Shown piece after piece: positions 52,901-64,000 of a stretch of 64,000 nucleotides of DNA. The translations under genes and the position numbers were made by a program. Within the stretch, counting starts at the first letter, position 1, and each line of letters begins with the position of its first letter. This DNA comes from Ananas comosus (lineage: Eukaryota > Streptophyta > Magnoliopsida > Poales > Bromeliaceae): NCBI RefSeq assembly GCF_001540865.1, contig NC_033638.1, positions 5,965,416 through 6,029,415 on the forward strand, given 5' to 3'. Below the pieces are notes generated by a model. It saw nothing but the letters and a program-made list of their open reading frames with translations, had not been told where the DNA came from and did no database searches.

Positions 52901-55900
52901 TCTCCAACTGCAATAATTTTGCTGCTCAAAAGCGGCCCTGTCACAAGCTATTTCTCAAGTAATAATTACTAAAAATCATATAGCATATCTCTATTATATT
53001 GCACGCCTTTCTGAACTTGCATCTTTCTACTGGATGTCAAAATAACTAAATGACTGATTGCTATCGATCTACAAAGCATGAAACCAATTGATCTACAGAT
53101 AAACTATCTTTCATGGGTATTCTTCAATATTAAGTTACCAAATCCAAAAACAGAAAGGCCGAAAACAAAACCTCTACATAAAACGAAAAATAAACTATCA
53201 GCTAGTGTGCCGAAAATATCACTTAATTACACATTAAATTCTTGTCCATAAAATAATGCTAATAATAATACAAGAAGTTGTTCACAAGATTGTTTAATAG
53301 AAAAACTGGGTAAGTGAATACCTGAAATGAAGAACAGACATCTTTGACTCATGTTGAAGAAGACCACAAGCTACCACCGGTAATCTTTTCGATAGATGGC
53401 ATGCTGTGGAAGCAGCTTCAACAGGAACATGCTTTACATGGAGCCTTACAAACGATCCAACTTGCGCACAATCGTTCGTAGTTCCTCGATCTAACTGTTG
53501 AACTTTAACAAAGGCATGCTTTTGTGTTCGTGAAAAATTATCAAAAGCAAAAATTCTTGCATATTCGGGTGGCAAAGATTCCTACAAATTGATTAAAACA
53601 AAAGAATAAGATAACTTTACATGAAGAAATTATAATAAGTCTCATGCAATTAAAGTTGTGTTACTTCCAAGTATACTCACTTTAGGATCCCATGAGGATG
53701 TTCTAAAGGACTTTAACCCTCGATACTTCGCAAAACGTTTTCTAGCTGGAGTATCTATTGGGGTATCTACTTCATCCGGAAATTCTGCAAACACAAAAGA
53801 GGTGTTTAAATAGCAAACCATCAATTAAATTCTAATATCTGGATACAAGCAAAGCAACAATACCACTATACATTTAAAACTAATAAGCAAAGACCTTACC
53901 CTCAACAAAGGCAACTAATGTTCCACCCTCATAACAAATACATGAACAAGAATACTACAGTAATTGTTTTAATGTTTATCGTGCAGTAAAATAAGGAAAA
54001 AACCTTGGTAATCAAAATAAGAAGAATAGTAAAGCAAATTTTACAGCAAGATACCCAAACATAAAGTAGCATATAAACATGAAATTATTGTGATATTATT
54101 TGTTGATTACAAATTGGTAGATGAATTAAAATAGGGATTATACAGCCTTAGAGATCTGTAGTATATACTACCATCCAAGTGAAGAGTCGTAATTATTATC
54201 TTGAAAGATTTCTATTGTTTATTTGTATCTTGTAGAACGAGTTTTTAAAATTTTTTCTGTTGATGATTGAACTCTGAGCTCTGTTCAGATAAAGTCATAA
54301 CTCAAATCCTATGTATAAATTTGGATCACATAAACCAAGAAATATTAGGAACTGCATGTTAGTCGAACAAAGTAGCAAAAACACTTTCAAAATAGTTTCC
54401 TTAACACTGCGCACTGCACTACTTTTTACTATTAAAAAGAGAAGTAAAAAAAAAAAGCATTTCCATAAAGATCAAATGCAAACCTTGATCTTCGGCATTT
54501 GCGTCCTTGATCCTTCTTATCTCAGCCTCAATCTGCTCCTTGGTCAAATTCTCGTCATCCTGCAAAGTTTCCATCTTTTGAGATTTTGTAACAACAAAAT
54601 AACAATGACACAACATTATTCCAAACAAAAAAGAAAGAGGAACCAATAAGATGGACATACGTTAGACATTTAAATTGGTTGAAAAGATATTAAACAAAAT
54701 TAGCAATTCTTGTAACTCGACAAGCAGGAAGTAACATTAACATTTCAGCAAATAATGACTTGAAAGCCAACAATCCTACACAGAACTACGATAACCCCCA
54801 ATTAGCCATGAAAACTTGCTTGTGTAGACTTCATGTAAGTGACTCTCACTATCAACAAAAATAATTCAGCCATCTGTGCTTCAATTACATAGAAGCTCTT
54901 TAAAAAAGACATAAAGCTGATCCAAATTGTTTATACTAATCTCAAGAATAAAACAAGAACAAAATAACAAAGATAGGACAATTAACATTACTTATGCAAG
55001 ATATTAGAAATTCATAAACAAATGAAACTCACAGCCATCTCAGTATCAGCCTCTGTTTCCTCTTCGAAGTTCTCAAGAAGTTGAGGAATTTCATCAGTAT
55101 CTGAATAGTCAGCTCCTTCCTCCACCAATCGGTCTTTGTGCTCATCTAATACCATTCCATCACCTTCCTCCTCACTGCTACCAGAATCCTCATTGTCTGA
55201 ATCATCAAGAATCCAGGCAGCCTAAAACACAAGGGAGAAGTAATTTAGTTTTTCATTGCAGGTTCATGTAGTTAGGTACTCCTAGGAGATACAATACCAA
55301 AAAATGGTAAAATATAACTGTTCAAGAAACCTGGTAATCTGAAGTTCCTTTAGGCAGTTTCTTCCTTATCAGCTTTTTCTGTTTGTTACTTGCATCAGCT
55401 TCAGCCATCTCTGACTCAGTTGGCCATGTCTAATTGAGAATAAACAGCACATTAACCATAGAAATGCAAAGAGAACAGAATTAAAAAACGAATCAACTAA
55501 AATTACAAGATCCTGGATGCTTAATTTAGGTAGCATCAAGTTTTAATTTCCTAATAATATAACAGTGACTTAGGGTATGTAAAAGGTGCGCATGAATATT
55601 AGACAGAATAAACCACTATGAAGACCCCTACTCATTTAAAAGTAAAAAAAGAAAAGGTATATTGGGGCCATGTTTTGAATGAGCTTAATTAAAAGGCAAG
55701 CTATCAATGGTGCTCAAACAGGATCTGGTTTGGGTCAGTTTAGAGGCAAACTGTCTAGGCTAAGCCCAGCACGTAGAATAGATTTAGATGTTGCGCTGAG
55801 CCCTGGCCTGAAATTCAAAAAAAAAAAACCTAAAGGCTGGTCACAACTCAAGCCAGGATGTTGTATATGATGAAGCCCAATTCTGGAGCTGGAGCTCACT

Positions 55901-58900
55901 AAATTGACATGAGATCCTTCTCCACTAAAGCAAAATTCCTTGTGTTCCGAAACTTGCCATCTGGTGTATTGCTATCTCCAAGTTTCAATTAAGCCACAAA
56001 ATCAACTAGAATCAAATTTCTGGAGTGAAATAGCGTGTCTAAACTTAAGCAGCAACCTTAGAACTAACCCAGAAACAAGCAATCAGTTAAAAAGCAAATC
56101 TTCCCAAGAAAATTGGAAAATTCAACAGTCAGCACAATGCAGCCTATGTGCATAGGGTTTATGCATTAACATCTTCTTTATTATGCAGTAGACAAACTAA
56201 TATTTATATGCAAACAGTTATGAACCAAAGATGTTTGTTTAATTTGAACGAAGGGGCAGAAGCAGCCAACCTGTTCCCCGGCAAGGGGGTCTGGGATATT
56301 TTCAATTATCAAAGGCTCATGGGCCATCGGATCTGGAATTAACGTCCCAATAATCTGCAGGATTCCCAAGAAACAGTTATACCAACAATAATTGCTGCTA
56401 ACAATCACCAAACAGAGATCATAAGAGTACAAAAAGATTAAAAAAAAAAGAAGCTAATACATAGCTGAACAGGAAAACAACAATTTTGTACCCATATTTA
56501 TAGAAAAAAGATGTATAATGAAAATTTGAACATTATTAGATGAAGATTACTGAGGATTTCTCCAAAAAACTATTTCCTTAAATAATTCACCATAGAGTCA
56601 AGCATGTTCCATTGACTAATTTACTCTGTAAATTCAAATAAACTAACTAGCCTTGGAACTATGAACAAATAACTAGATGATGCGGGCTACATCCACGTAA
56701 CCCTACTATGATGAAAGGCAACCTGACAAACCCAAGTGTGCATAGTAAAACAGAGTGTATATTTTTCAACTGTGATCACCGAAAGAAGGGAACAGATCCA
56801 TCTAAACAGTGAGTGTTAATCCTAAAAAGCAAGTAAAATTATCATTCGAGAACTAGGCCAACCAAAGTTAGTTGGTTTTTTCAACTATAAATGTGTCCGC
56901 ACATATTTGATGTCATCAACATAATTAAGTACCACATTAAGCATAAAAAGAAAATCCAAGGCCTGTCATTGCAATAATGCGAACAAGAAAGTTATGCTGA
57001 GTCAAATTCCAAGACAACAAATACAGTGGCTTCTTGTAACTCGAGCTTTTCACATGCAAATTTGGTTTTGTGGGCAACAAGCTAAAAGTTCTCATACATT
57101 GAGCATTACAATATGACAATAGAGTAATTTTAGTTAATTAATAATTAAAGCAATTCAAATAGTACTCTCTATCATCAATTTTGGAACTCATAAATATGAA
57201 GGAACCAAAATTACTGATCCATGCAGAAGAAACCAAACATCTGCTCTTGCAACAACTCTTGCTCGTTTAATGTTATCTAGGTTTACTGAGAAAGTTATAC
57301 AAAATTTTTTACAATTTCCCCTCAACTAGAGGTCAGATGATATCAAATATATAGGAAAAAATTTGTAGAAGGCTAATGTCTTCTTAATGAGAATTTCAAG
57401 GAACATTAAGTAATCAGTTACACAGGACAAAATCATAAATCTCAACATCCAGCATGACCAAGCTTCACTTCAATATCACTACATACATCAAAACTGCCTG
57501 CTAATAATATCCACACTTGAGAGTTGTGAAAAAGAAAATTGGACATAGAGAACATTTGAATAGGAGACACAGCTAAAGGTGAGAAGAAAAACAAAAAGAA
57601 AGGTGGTCTATGGATATTTAAGACCAAAAGGAGCAGAAATGAATGTTAGACTTTTTTAACAACTAAAGTTATAACAAACCTGTATCCCATTGTCTTCTGA
57701 ATCCATTGAAGCACTATCTTTCCTTACATTTAAAGGGGATGGATCCTTGAGGATATCAATCTTGCTTAGTTGAAAATCCCCAAGACCTGATACGTGGACC
57801 TAGATGGAAGAAGAATATCAAAAAACAGATTGATTGATCAAGTCAAACATTATATTTTAGACTAAACCGACTTACCAGCTGATTCACTGAGAGACTGTGA
57901 GCACGTACATAGCCGGACAGAAGCAACGTGCACATTCCAGGAATGCCATCGCCGGGCTCCATACAGACCTGATAACAACAGCTTAGGTTACAAACAAAAC
58001 TACAAAAGTCCAAAGTACATCTTATCATTAACTGATGTTAGAACAACAAATTCTGTCTCAATAAACTAAGAGTACATGATATAGTTTTTGTCTAGAATTT
58101 CTACACAACTGACTGAGAGCAATAAAAGCAAAACAAGTCTGACACAACCAATAAAAGTAGCAGACGATGAAACTAATTCAGGATACAATACAGCCAGAGT
58201 GTTTATCAGGTACTACGTAAATATCGCTCTAGCATATTCCTTGGAAAACCAATAGTTCAATATTTCAATGAAACCATTGTCCTGTATTTTCTAAGGCTAA
58301 TTATAATAGGTTTCTATCACCTCAATCACCTTTGTCTACCCTCAAAAAATGCGCCTCAATATAAACTAACAGTTTCTAACTCGTGCATTAAAACTATTTG
58401 TTGGCTCTTGAACATAGTTCTTGATTGTGGTGATAATAAGCTTAATTAATATTCTCATATATATATTGACTATTCATATCAGAGAAGGTTCCTTTGTTCA
58501 GTGGAGAGGAATTAAACTAGTGCCAAATACTACTACAACTTGTATTGCATTCTTTTGCAGTTTTAACATTTTAGGAGGATAACACGTAAAGATATGCTAT
58601 GCCCGTAAAGGTGATATGAAAAAGTTTTCAGTTTTGCACCAAAATAGAATTATAATGCTCATCATTCTTTAAGGATAATTAAGACTCTCTACCACATAGG
58701 TATGGTTAAGCATCTTCTTACAAACTACAAAAATACACATGAAATGGCAATGAAATTTCCAAAACATCCACTCAAGATTATTTAAATTTTTTTTGGCCAT
58801 ATCTAAATTATAAATCTGGAATAAAAAGGCAAAATTTGAGCTGCAAAACCAGTTAACTATATCATTTTGCTAGTATTTTACCCCAAAATAAGGAATTACA

Positions 58901-61900
58901 ACCCAGTCTCACATGGCGAATGGCCAGACCCAACCTACGAACAGGCCAAGCCTACAGGCCAAGCCTTCAGACCAGTGTAGCTACTCATGGCACAAGATGC
59001 TAAGATTGACAGATTAGAAGCAGGCGTTAAAACACGAAGCCATGTTTTAATAGGCAGAAGCACTAACGGGCGAAGTCGAATATGGTGCTAGTGGCTGATT
59101 TAACGAGTATATACCAATTCCAAGACCTACTAATCTGGATACACTTTCTCTTTCTAGTATTTCACCTCTTTCTATCAAGCTAAAGATTATTGAGATGGTA
59201 TCATCGACACCAAATCATAGTTAGTTAATTCAGATTCGGCAAAAATTCGGTACGGGTATAATTCGGATAAAATTCGTCTTCTAATTTTTAAATTCGTTGA
59301 AAAATACAGCTAAAAAACGGATTTGTCAATTATTCGGATACGTGATTTATACGGATATTATACGTTCACCAATTAAAAATTCAGGATAAAAAATTCGGCT
59401 ATTAAATTAAATTTGTTTTCTTTCAAGATTTATGCTGTTAGCATAAATATTCATATTTCTTAAGAAAATATAAGAATAAAGAGTTACAAAATTAAGCTAA
59501 TTAAGTAAAAAAAATAGCAAATTATATTATGCCTTAAAATAAATAAATAATTAAACAAATAAGAGATTAAGATAGTCCATAAGAAATTAAATCTTTTTGA
59601 TCAAGTGATATCTTTTTTTTGGGAGAGGGGGCGAACGTCCGAAATGATTTTTTTTTCTTTTTCTATTTTGGGCGAGGTGAAGTGGTGAACAGGANGCGCT
59701 CGCGAGCGAGCCGCGAGGCCCGCGGCCCGTGCGCGAGCGCGAGCGCGAGCAAGCAGCGAGGCCGGCGACCGCGAGGCGGCGTCTTTTTGGCGAATAATTC
59801 GGCGCGCGAATTATTCGGGAATAAGTATTTTTACCCAAAAAAATGTGTTTTTTTCTGAATTTTCAGAAAAATACGAATACGGCCGTTTAATTCGTTTTTT
59901 CAAAAATTCGCAAATAATTCGCGAATTAACTAACTAAGCACCAAATAAGTCAAAGCAAGCCTAGAAATTCAGAACCAAGTATACAGGACAGGAAACATAA
60001 GGTAAAGCTTAAACTCCAAAGCATCACTGTTAACACAACTGGTCAAAGCCAATCCCTGACTGTTGGAACAGTGAAGAGAGATTTCTATAAGCATGTTGAA
60101 ATAATCCAAATTGGTTAAATTACTAAACAAATTCTACTCCATTAAAAATTCAAGAATGTAAATTACGCAATCAGGGCGAGGTTAATCAAGTAGTCAAGGC
60201 GAAGTTTAACCGTTATGGAACTGGGATCAAAATCACCTTAGCAGATAGAAAAACAATTCATCTAATTAATGTTTCATTTAATCGTCCACCATACAATTTA
60301 TATTGCTAGAAAGCTACCAACCAGCTCCATCCGTAAAATTTACAACTAAAGTTACTAGCTATAAATCAGTGACACCATATATTTGTCAGTAAAGATAAAA
60401 GGTTAATTAGCATGGGCAAAATTGATGGATTAGCACTCACCTCTTGAGACATAACATAAGGTCTCTGGCTTCTCCAATGAGGAGATGAGAGGTGTTGCTC
60501 CTTGAAAAGCCACATGAACTGCAAAAGGAAAAGGTTCCACAGTTTGCATTTGAAAGAATAATGTACGTGAAAAATTAAAGTAATAAACGGAAAGGCCAGA
60601 TCCTTTTGTAATCAACTTCCAGAAAGGAAACAAGTAATAATCACCTTATGCAAGTCCTCCTTTGTATCTGCTGCATAAAATCTACAGTCCTCCGGCAACT
60701 CAGAAGAAAGACAAGAAATGCTCATCTTCTTGAGTTCCTGTTTACTTTTGATGTCTGGTGGAAGATCCTATTAGATGTCAAAGAAACAAAACATTGGTCT
60801 CGGAGACATGAATAACGAAATATTCTGGTAGAGAATTATGCTGTTACTGAATATTTACCCGAATCAGAACAGCTGTACTGGGCAAGCCAATGGATCTAAA
60901 GACGGAAAGACATTGTTTTCCAAAATCATCAATCAGGCTGCTGGATGCCTTATCACACAATGAGTTTGCAGATACCACAAAAGCAATCATATCGGCAACC
61001 TATGTAGAAAGAACGAGAATATCAAATAAGTAGTAAAGACATAGTTCTAAATTTGATGCAGCTGATGCCTAATTGAATTATTTGGAAAAGGAGGGGAAAA
61101 AAAAAAAAAAAAAACCTTTGCCAGTTCCATGCATGACAGCAGATCCCCATATGGAGCTTCCAACACCTTCCAAAATGATAACAAGTATCAAGGATCAAGA
61201 AATGTACTAGATTTTTTGCATTAGCTGAATAGCACTCCAACAATTGTGTTCACTGATAGCCCAAAAGGGAAAAGAAAAAAGTCTTTTTAGATTAAGTGTA
61301 AACCATTTTATAAGGACCTCACAGTTTTGTAAGTTATCACCATAAAGCTTGTGATAGCCAATAAAGCTTGGTAGCTAAAACACTAACCGGTCCCAAAACA
61401 AAAACCAAAAAAAAAAATCATTCTTTTTTTTTTTAACATGCAAAAAGACAAAAGTCTACCAAGCAAACAGATTTTAATGCCATAATGTCAACTTGACATT
61501 AAACATCCTGAAATTGATGGCAGGATCTTGAACAAACCTAATTCAGGCAAATAAAAGAACAGGCAATAAAAGAACAAACTTGCTCTAACGGCTAGATGAT
61601 AAATTAGCAGGTAGTCGGCCTTAATCTTATTGGCTTTAAGTTGATGAAACTTGAGCACAAATCATTGAATAAGCCATATACAGACATGAAAGGGCACTAG
61701 CTCCGAAGAAACATGACAATTTCATCTGTGTATTTTATTGGTAATAATCAATAATGTAATTCAAAAACTCACATGAAGAATAATCTTAAATTTAACTGAC
61801 CTTGCAGCATTTTTTAGATAAGACCTTTAAGCAATAAAAAAAGAAGAACATCTGATTTGAGAAACAACAAATTAATGAACTATGTGTGTGAAAGGTTGCA

Positions 61901-62296
61901 AAAAAGTTAAACGGTCTGCATGACTATTATTTTGTATGAACCAAAGTCAGCCATCTTCTAAAAGAAATTATCTCGTATATACTGAATTAAACAATTAATC
62001 ATCTGAGAAATTATACTGATATTATATATACGGCAAGCCAATGAAAGCAGAATGTACTCACAATTAGTAGATTATTAGTAGTAATTCTAAACTAAACACC
62101 AATAAAGAGTGAAATTCCATGCTTGCGATGCATAATAGATATAACATGCAGAAATGAAACTAACCGTCATTCTAAGTTTGTAGAAAGAAGACGCAATTGT
62201 GGTTCCATTAGGTTCCCTATCTTCCTCCAGTGACAATGTCAGAAGATCCTTTGCAACCAAATTTGTGTTCGCATCCGAAGAGAGGCCAAAAAGGAC
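49995..62296 (-). CDS. TSR1: Pre-rRNA-processing protein TSR1 homolog (N-terminus outside window)
   Basis: TSR1 is a nucleolar, GTPase-like but catalytically inert factor that blocks premature joining on pre-40S subunits. Eighteen exons join in frame: 62296-62165, 61166-61116, 60999-60859, 60767-60645, 60518-60441, 57968-57876, 57799-57680, 56354-56271, 55429-55331, 55221-55033, 54559-54484, 53784-53681, 53581-53322, 52475-52389, 52261-52034, 51457-51379, 51284-51221 and 50104-49995, giving 705 residues. The N-terminal part holds [17 protein letters not shown] and the AARP2CN-like [10 protein letters not shown]. An acidic stretch [17 protein letters not shown] follows, then the DUF663 part from [20 protein letters not shown] to [19 protein letters not shown] and [13 protein letters not shown]. 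About 85-90 N-terminal residues are missing to the right. All introns are GT-AG except 51285-51378, which is GC-AG. No stop or frameshift is seen. Confidence 0.95.
50606..51061. mobile_element. MITE in the last TSR1 intron, GGGTACATTACACTTTTGGT ends
   Basis: The left end GGGTACATTACACTTTTGG and the right end CCAAAAATGTAATTTACCC are inverse for about 30 bases. Inside, a unit with AGT(C/T)CTCGAACTTTA and TTGCAATTTTT occurs three times on one arm and inverted on the other. It is related to 14302-15043. Confidence 0.8.
51285..51378 (-). other. GC-AG intron in TSR1
   Basis: The donor is AAG|GCAAGT and the acceptor TTTGCAG|C. The flanking codons DVRWFK and PVDVWTK are contiguous in the family, so the frame fixes the junction. 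GC donors are a known minor class (about 1%) handled by the major spliceosome. Confidence 0.9.
57969..60440 (-). other. Large TSR1 intron enriched in repeats
   Basis: This 2.47-kb intron contains the hAT-like element at 59216-59938. No other gene is seen. One undetermined base (N) is at 59695. Confidence 0.7.
59216..59938. mobile_element. hAT-like non-autonomous element (723 bp) with 8-bp target duplication
   Basis: Ends CATAGTTAGTTAATTC and GAATTAACTAACTAAG are inverse (15 of 16). The perfect 8-bp CACCAAAT flanks it at 59208-59215 and 59939-59946. The interior repeats AATTCG words in both orientations (for example AATTATTCGG and AATAATTCGC) and carries a GC-rich block (59690-59785) of GCGAGCGC repeats. 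There is no transposase. A truncated relative is at 16202-16694. Confidence 0.88.
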
Positions 62297-62692
62297 CTGT
62301 ATTTCAAACCACGAAATATACAAAGCGCAGCATAATGAAAAGAGTTGTTGTGATCAAGTACAAAAATAAACATAAACCTGTGGTAGCAAGTCCTAAGAGG
62401 CAATTCAACAACCAAAAATAACTAGTCAGCACAACGCTATGAATTTTCAATATGAAGTTGTCTTCCAAGTTTTCTCATATTGTGTGTCTCTTCCAATCCA
62501 GCATTGAAATTTTTTCTAAACAGGATTTAACAAGTCAATGTGCCTAACAGCATTACATTTTCTGATAAATAATGTTTATATATAAGCTACAAATTCTTAT
62601 ACACATGTTCAAAACAGATCCCACTCAGGAAATCTCAGATATATAAAGATAAAAAGTACAACAATATCATAAACAGTCAGACCTAAAAAAGA
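62297..62692 (-). other. TSR1 intron sequence left of the nested elements
   Basis: No exon encoding the expected basic TSR1 N-terminus was found here or in 63950-64000, so the first exon lies beyond the window. Confidence 0.6.
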
Positions 62693-62700
62693 ACCCTCAA

Positions 62701-63941
62701 TAAGGATTGCCATGCCACTGTTGGGTGGGGGACATGCCAACGTGCCAGCAGCAACGCACGCAGTGATTAAAAAAGCGTGCCTTAGGCGCGCGCCTAGGCA
62801 CCTAGGCTCAATGGCCAGCGCCTAGGCGCGCGCCTGGGCTGCCTAGGCAGCCCCTAGGCGGGCGCCATTGCCTAGGCGTGCGCCTGGGCTGCCTAGGCGT
62901 GCGCCTGGGCTGCCTAGGCGCGCGCCTAGGGCAAGGCGCAAGGCGCAAGAAAGGCGCGCCTAATATATATTTGATTCTATCGGGTTTGGATCTAAAAATA
63001 TATGCTTTAATGGGTTTGGATCCTATATTTATTGGTCTAATGGGTTTAAAACATATAAAATAAACCCAAAACCAATCTAATCTAAAGTTCTAAACCCTAA
63101 ACATCTATCTGCTCCATCTCTCTCTTGCCGAGTCCGCTCCCTCTCCTCTCGCTGAGTCCGCTCCCTCTCCCTCTCTCCGTTCCGACCGATCCTCTCTCCC
63201 GCTCGTCCATCACCTCCAGTTGCCTCCGGCTATCCCTCTCTGCTTCTTCAACTCAACTCGCCTCTCCCCCTATATTAAGAAGCGCTTTTTTAATCACTGC
63301 TTTCACATGATTATAATGTTTTTTTAATAATTTTTGGCTTGAAACTTTAAACTTTTATGCATATTACTTTTTATGATCTTGTGCTTATAATTATATGATT
63401 TTCACATCAAAATTTTCTATATGTTTGTGAATTAATAGTTACCTTTATGTTGACCTTTATTTGGTGATAAAAAAGGTAATTTGTTCTTTACTTTTATCTA
63501 TATTATTTTCTTTTTCAAAATTATCATATATGTTGTTTTGCTTGTTTTCTTTTCTTAATGTTTTTCCTTTTGGAAGTGTGATTATTTAGGTAATTATAGA
63601 ATATTTATTGTGATAATATGATTTTATAGAGTATATTTAGTGCTACTTAATAATTATTAGAAAGTATAGTAAGACACTTCTTGGTTATTTACTTATTTCA
63701 AAATTCTATGAAAGTGTGAGCTTGATCTCTCTCGGGCGCGCGCCTGCGCCTTACGCCTAGGCTCCAACAGCCCTTTGCGCCTAGGAGCGCCTTGGGCTTT
63801 TTTAAACACTGAACGCACGGCACGTCGGCACACCTCAACACACACCCCATGTTATATGTCGTCACGGTCAGCAAGGGCGGCATAGGCTTATTGACATGTG
63901 CCTGCCATGCCAGACTGTGCCGACTAGCATGGCAATCCTTG
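62701..63941. mobile_element. Outer hAT-like element with 8-bp target duplication
   Basis: Ends TAAGGATTGCCATGC and GCATGGCAATCCTTG are inverse apart from the terminal base. ACCCTCAA flanks both sides exactly (62693-62700 and 63942-63949). Its remaining interior is GC-rich with GGCACG words, similar in style to the GCACGG-rich MITEs. It lies in the TSR1 intron upstream of exon 62296-62165 and is split by the inner element. Confidence 0.85.
62761..63811. mobile_element. Inner hAT element (1051 bp), CAGTGNTTAAAAAAGC ends, 8-bp target duplication
   Basis: Left end CAGTGATTAAAAAAGC; right end GCTTTTTTAAACACTG. AACGCACG flanks it exactly at 62753-62760 and 63812-63819. Subterminal CCTAGGCGCGCGCCTAGG-type repeats occur at both ends, typical of a plant hAT MITE group. 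A second internal copy of the right terminus, GCGCTTTTTTAATCACTG, lies at about 63285-63302, so the element may be compound. No transposase frame is present. Confidence 0.9.
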
Positions 63942-64000
63942 ACCCTCAACAAACAGCTTGATCCGCTTATAAATTTATTAGGTCAAGCAATGACACCACA

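Noticed and set aside
59619..59858. Open frame with an undetermined residue
   Set aside because: GC-rich repeat block inside a hAT-like element; no homology recognised.

Overview
This window looks like plant nuclear DNA, most likely from a non-grass commelinid monocot. The evidence is intron-rich genes of angiosperm type, GC-rich first exons beside AT-rich introns, telo-box motifs upstream of a PPR gene, and a dense load of small inverted-repeat transposons. The decayed LINE has a zinc-knuckle plus DUF4283-type ORF1 that I associate with pineapple (Ananas comosus). That species guess is inference from memory, not a search result. There is no sign of bacterial, viral or organellar sequence.

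Five host genes are supported. (1) 883-6489 (+): gamma-tubulin, exons 2 to 11; exon 1 lies left of the window. (2) 8642-14048 (-): a six-exon HAD-superfamily hydrolase of the HDHD3/DREG-2 type with a TATA box. (3) 22268-24187 (+): an intronless P-class pentatricopeptide repeat protein. (4) 27647-31817 (-): a five-exon type-A cytokinin response regulator with a glutamine-rich tail. (5) 49995-62296 (-): eighteen exons of TSR1, a 40S ribosome biogenesis factor; its N-terminal exon lies right of the window. These are unrelated housekeeping or regulatory genes and do not form a pathway or cluster.

The rest is mobile DNA. It includes a decayed LINE at about 42.4-48.6 kb (-) and a LINE remnant at 26.7-27.35 kb (+). 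There is a solo LTR with a 5-bp target duplication sitting inside a MITE, and a pair of tRNA-derived SINEs, one with a 17-bp target duplication. A nested pair of hAT-like elements each has a perfect 8-bp target duplication. Many palindromic MITEs fall into several families. A roughly 2-kb inverted repeat at 18.1-20.1 kb carries two opposed copies of a captured host gene fragment.

Most of the novelty is in this repeat fraction: the hairpin-forming gene-capture element, and a palindrome built on GGTGAATnATTCACC that recurs in several different elements and is arranged with exact mirror symmetry in one of them. I did not find a new defence or metabolic system. Exon boundaries were derived by hand from reading frame, splice dinucleotides and remembered family sequences.
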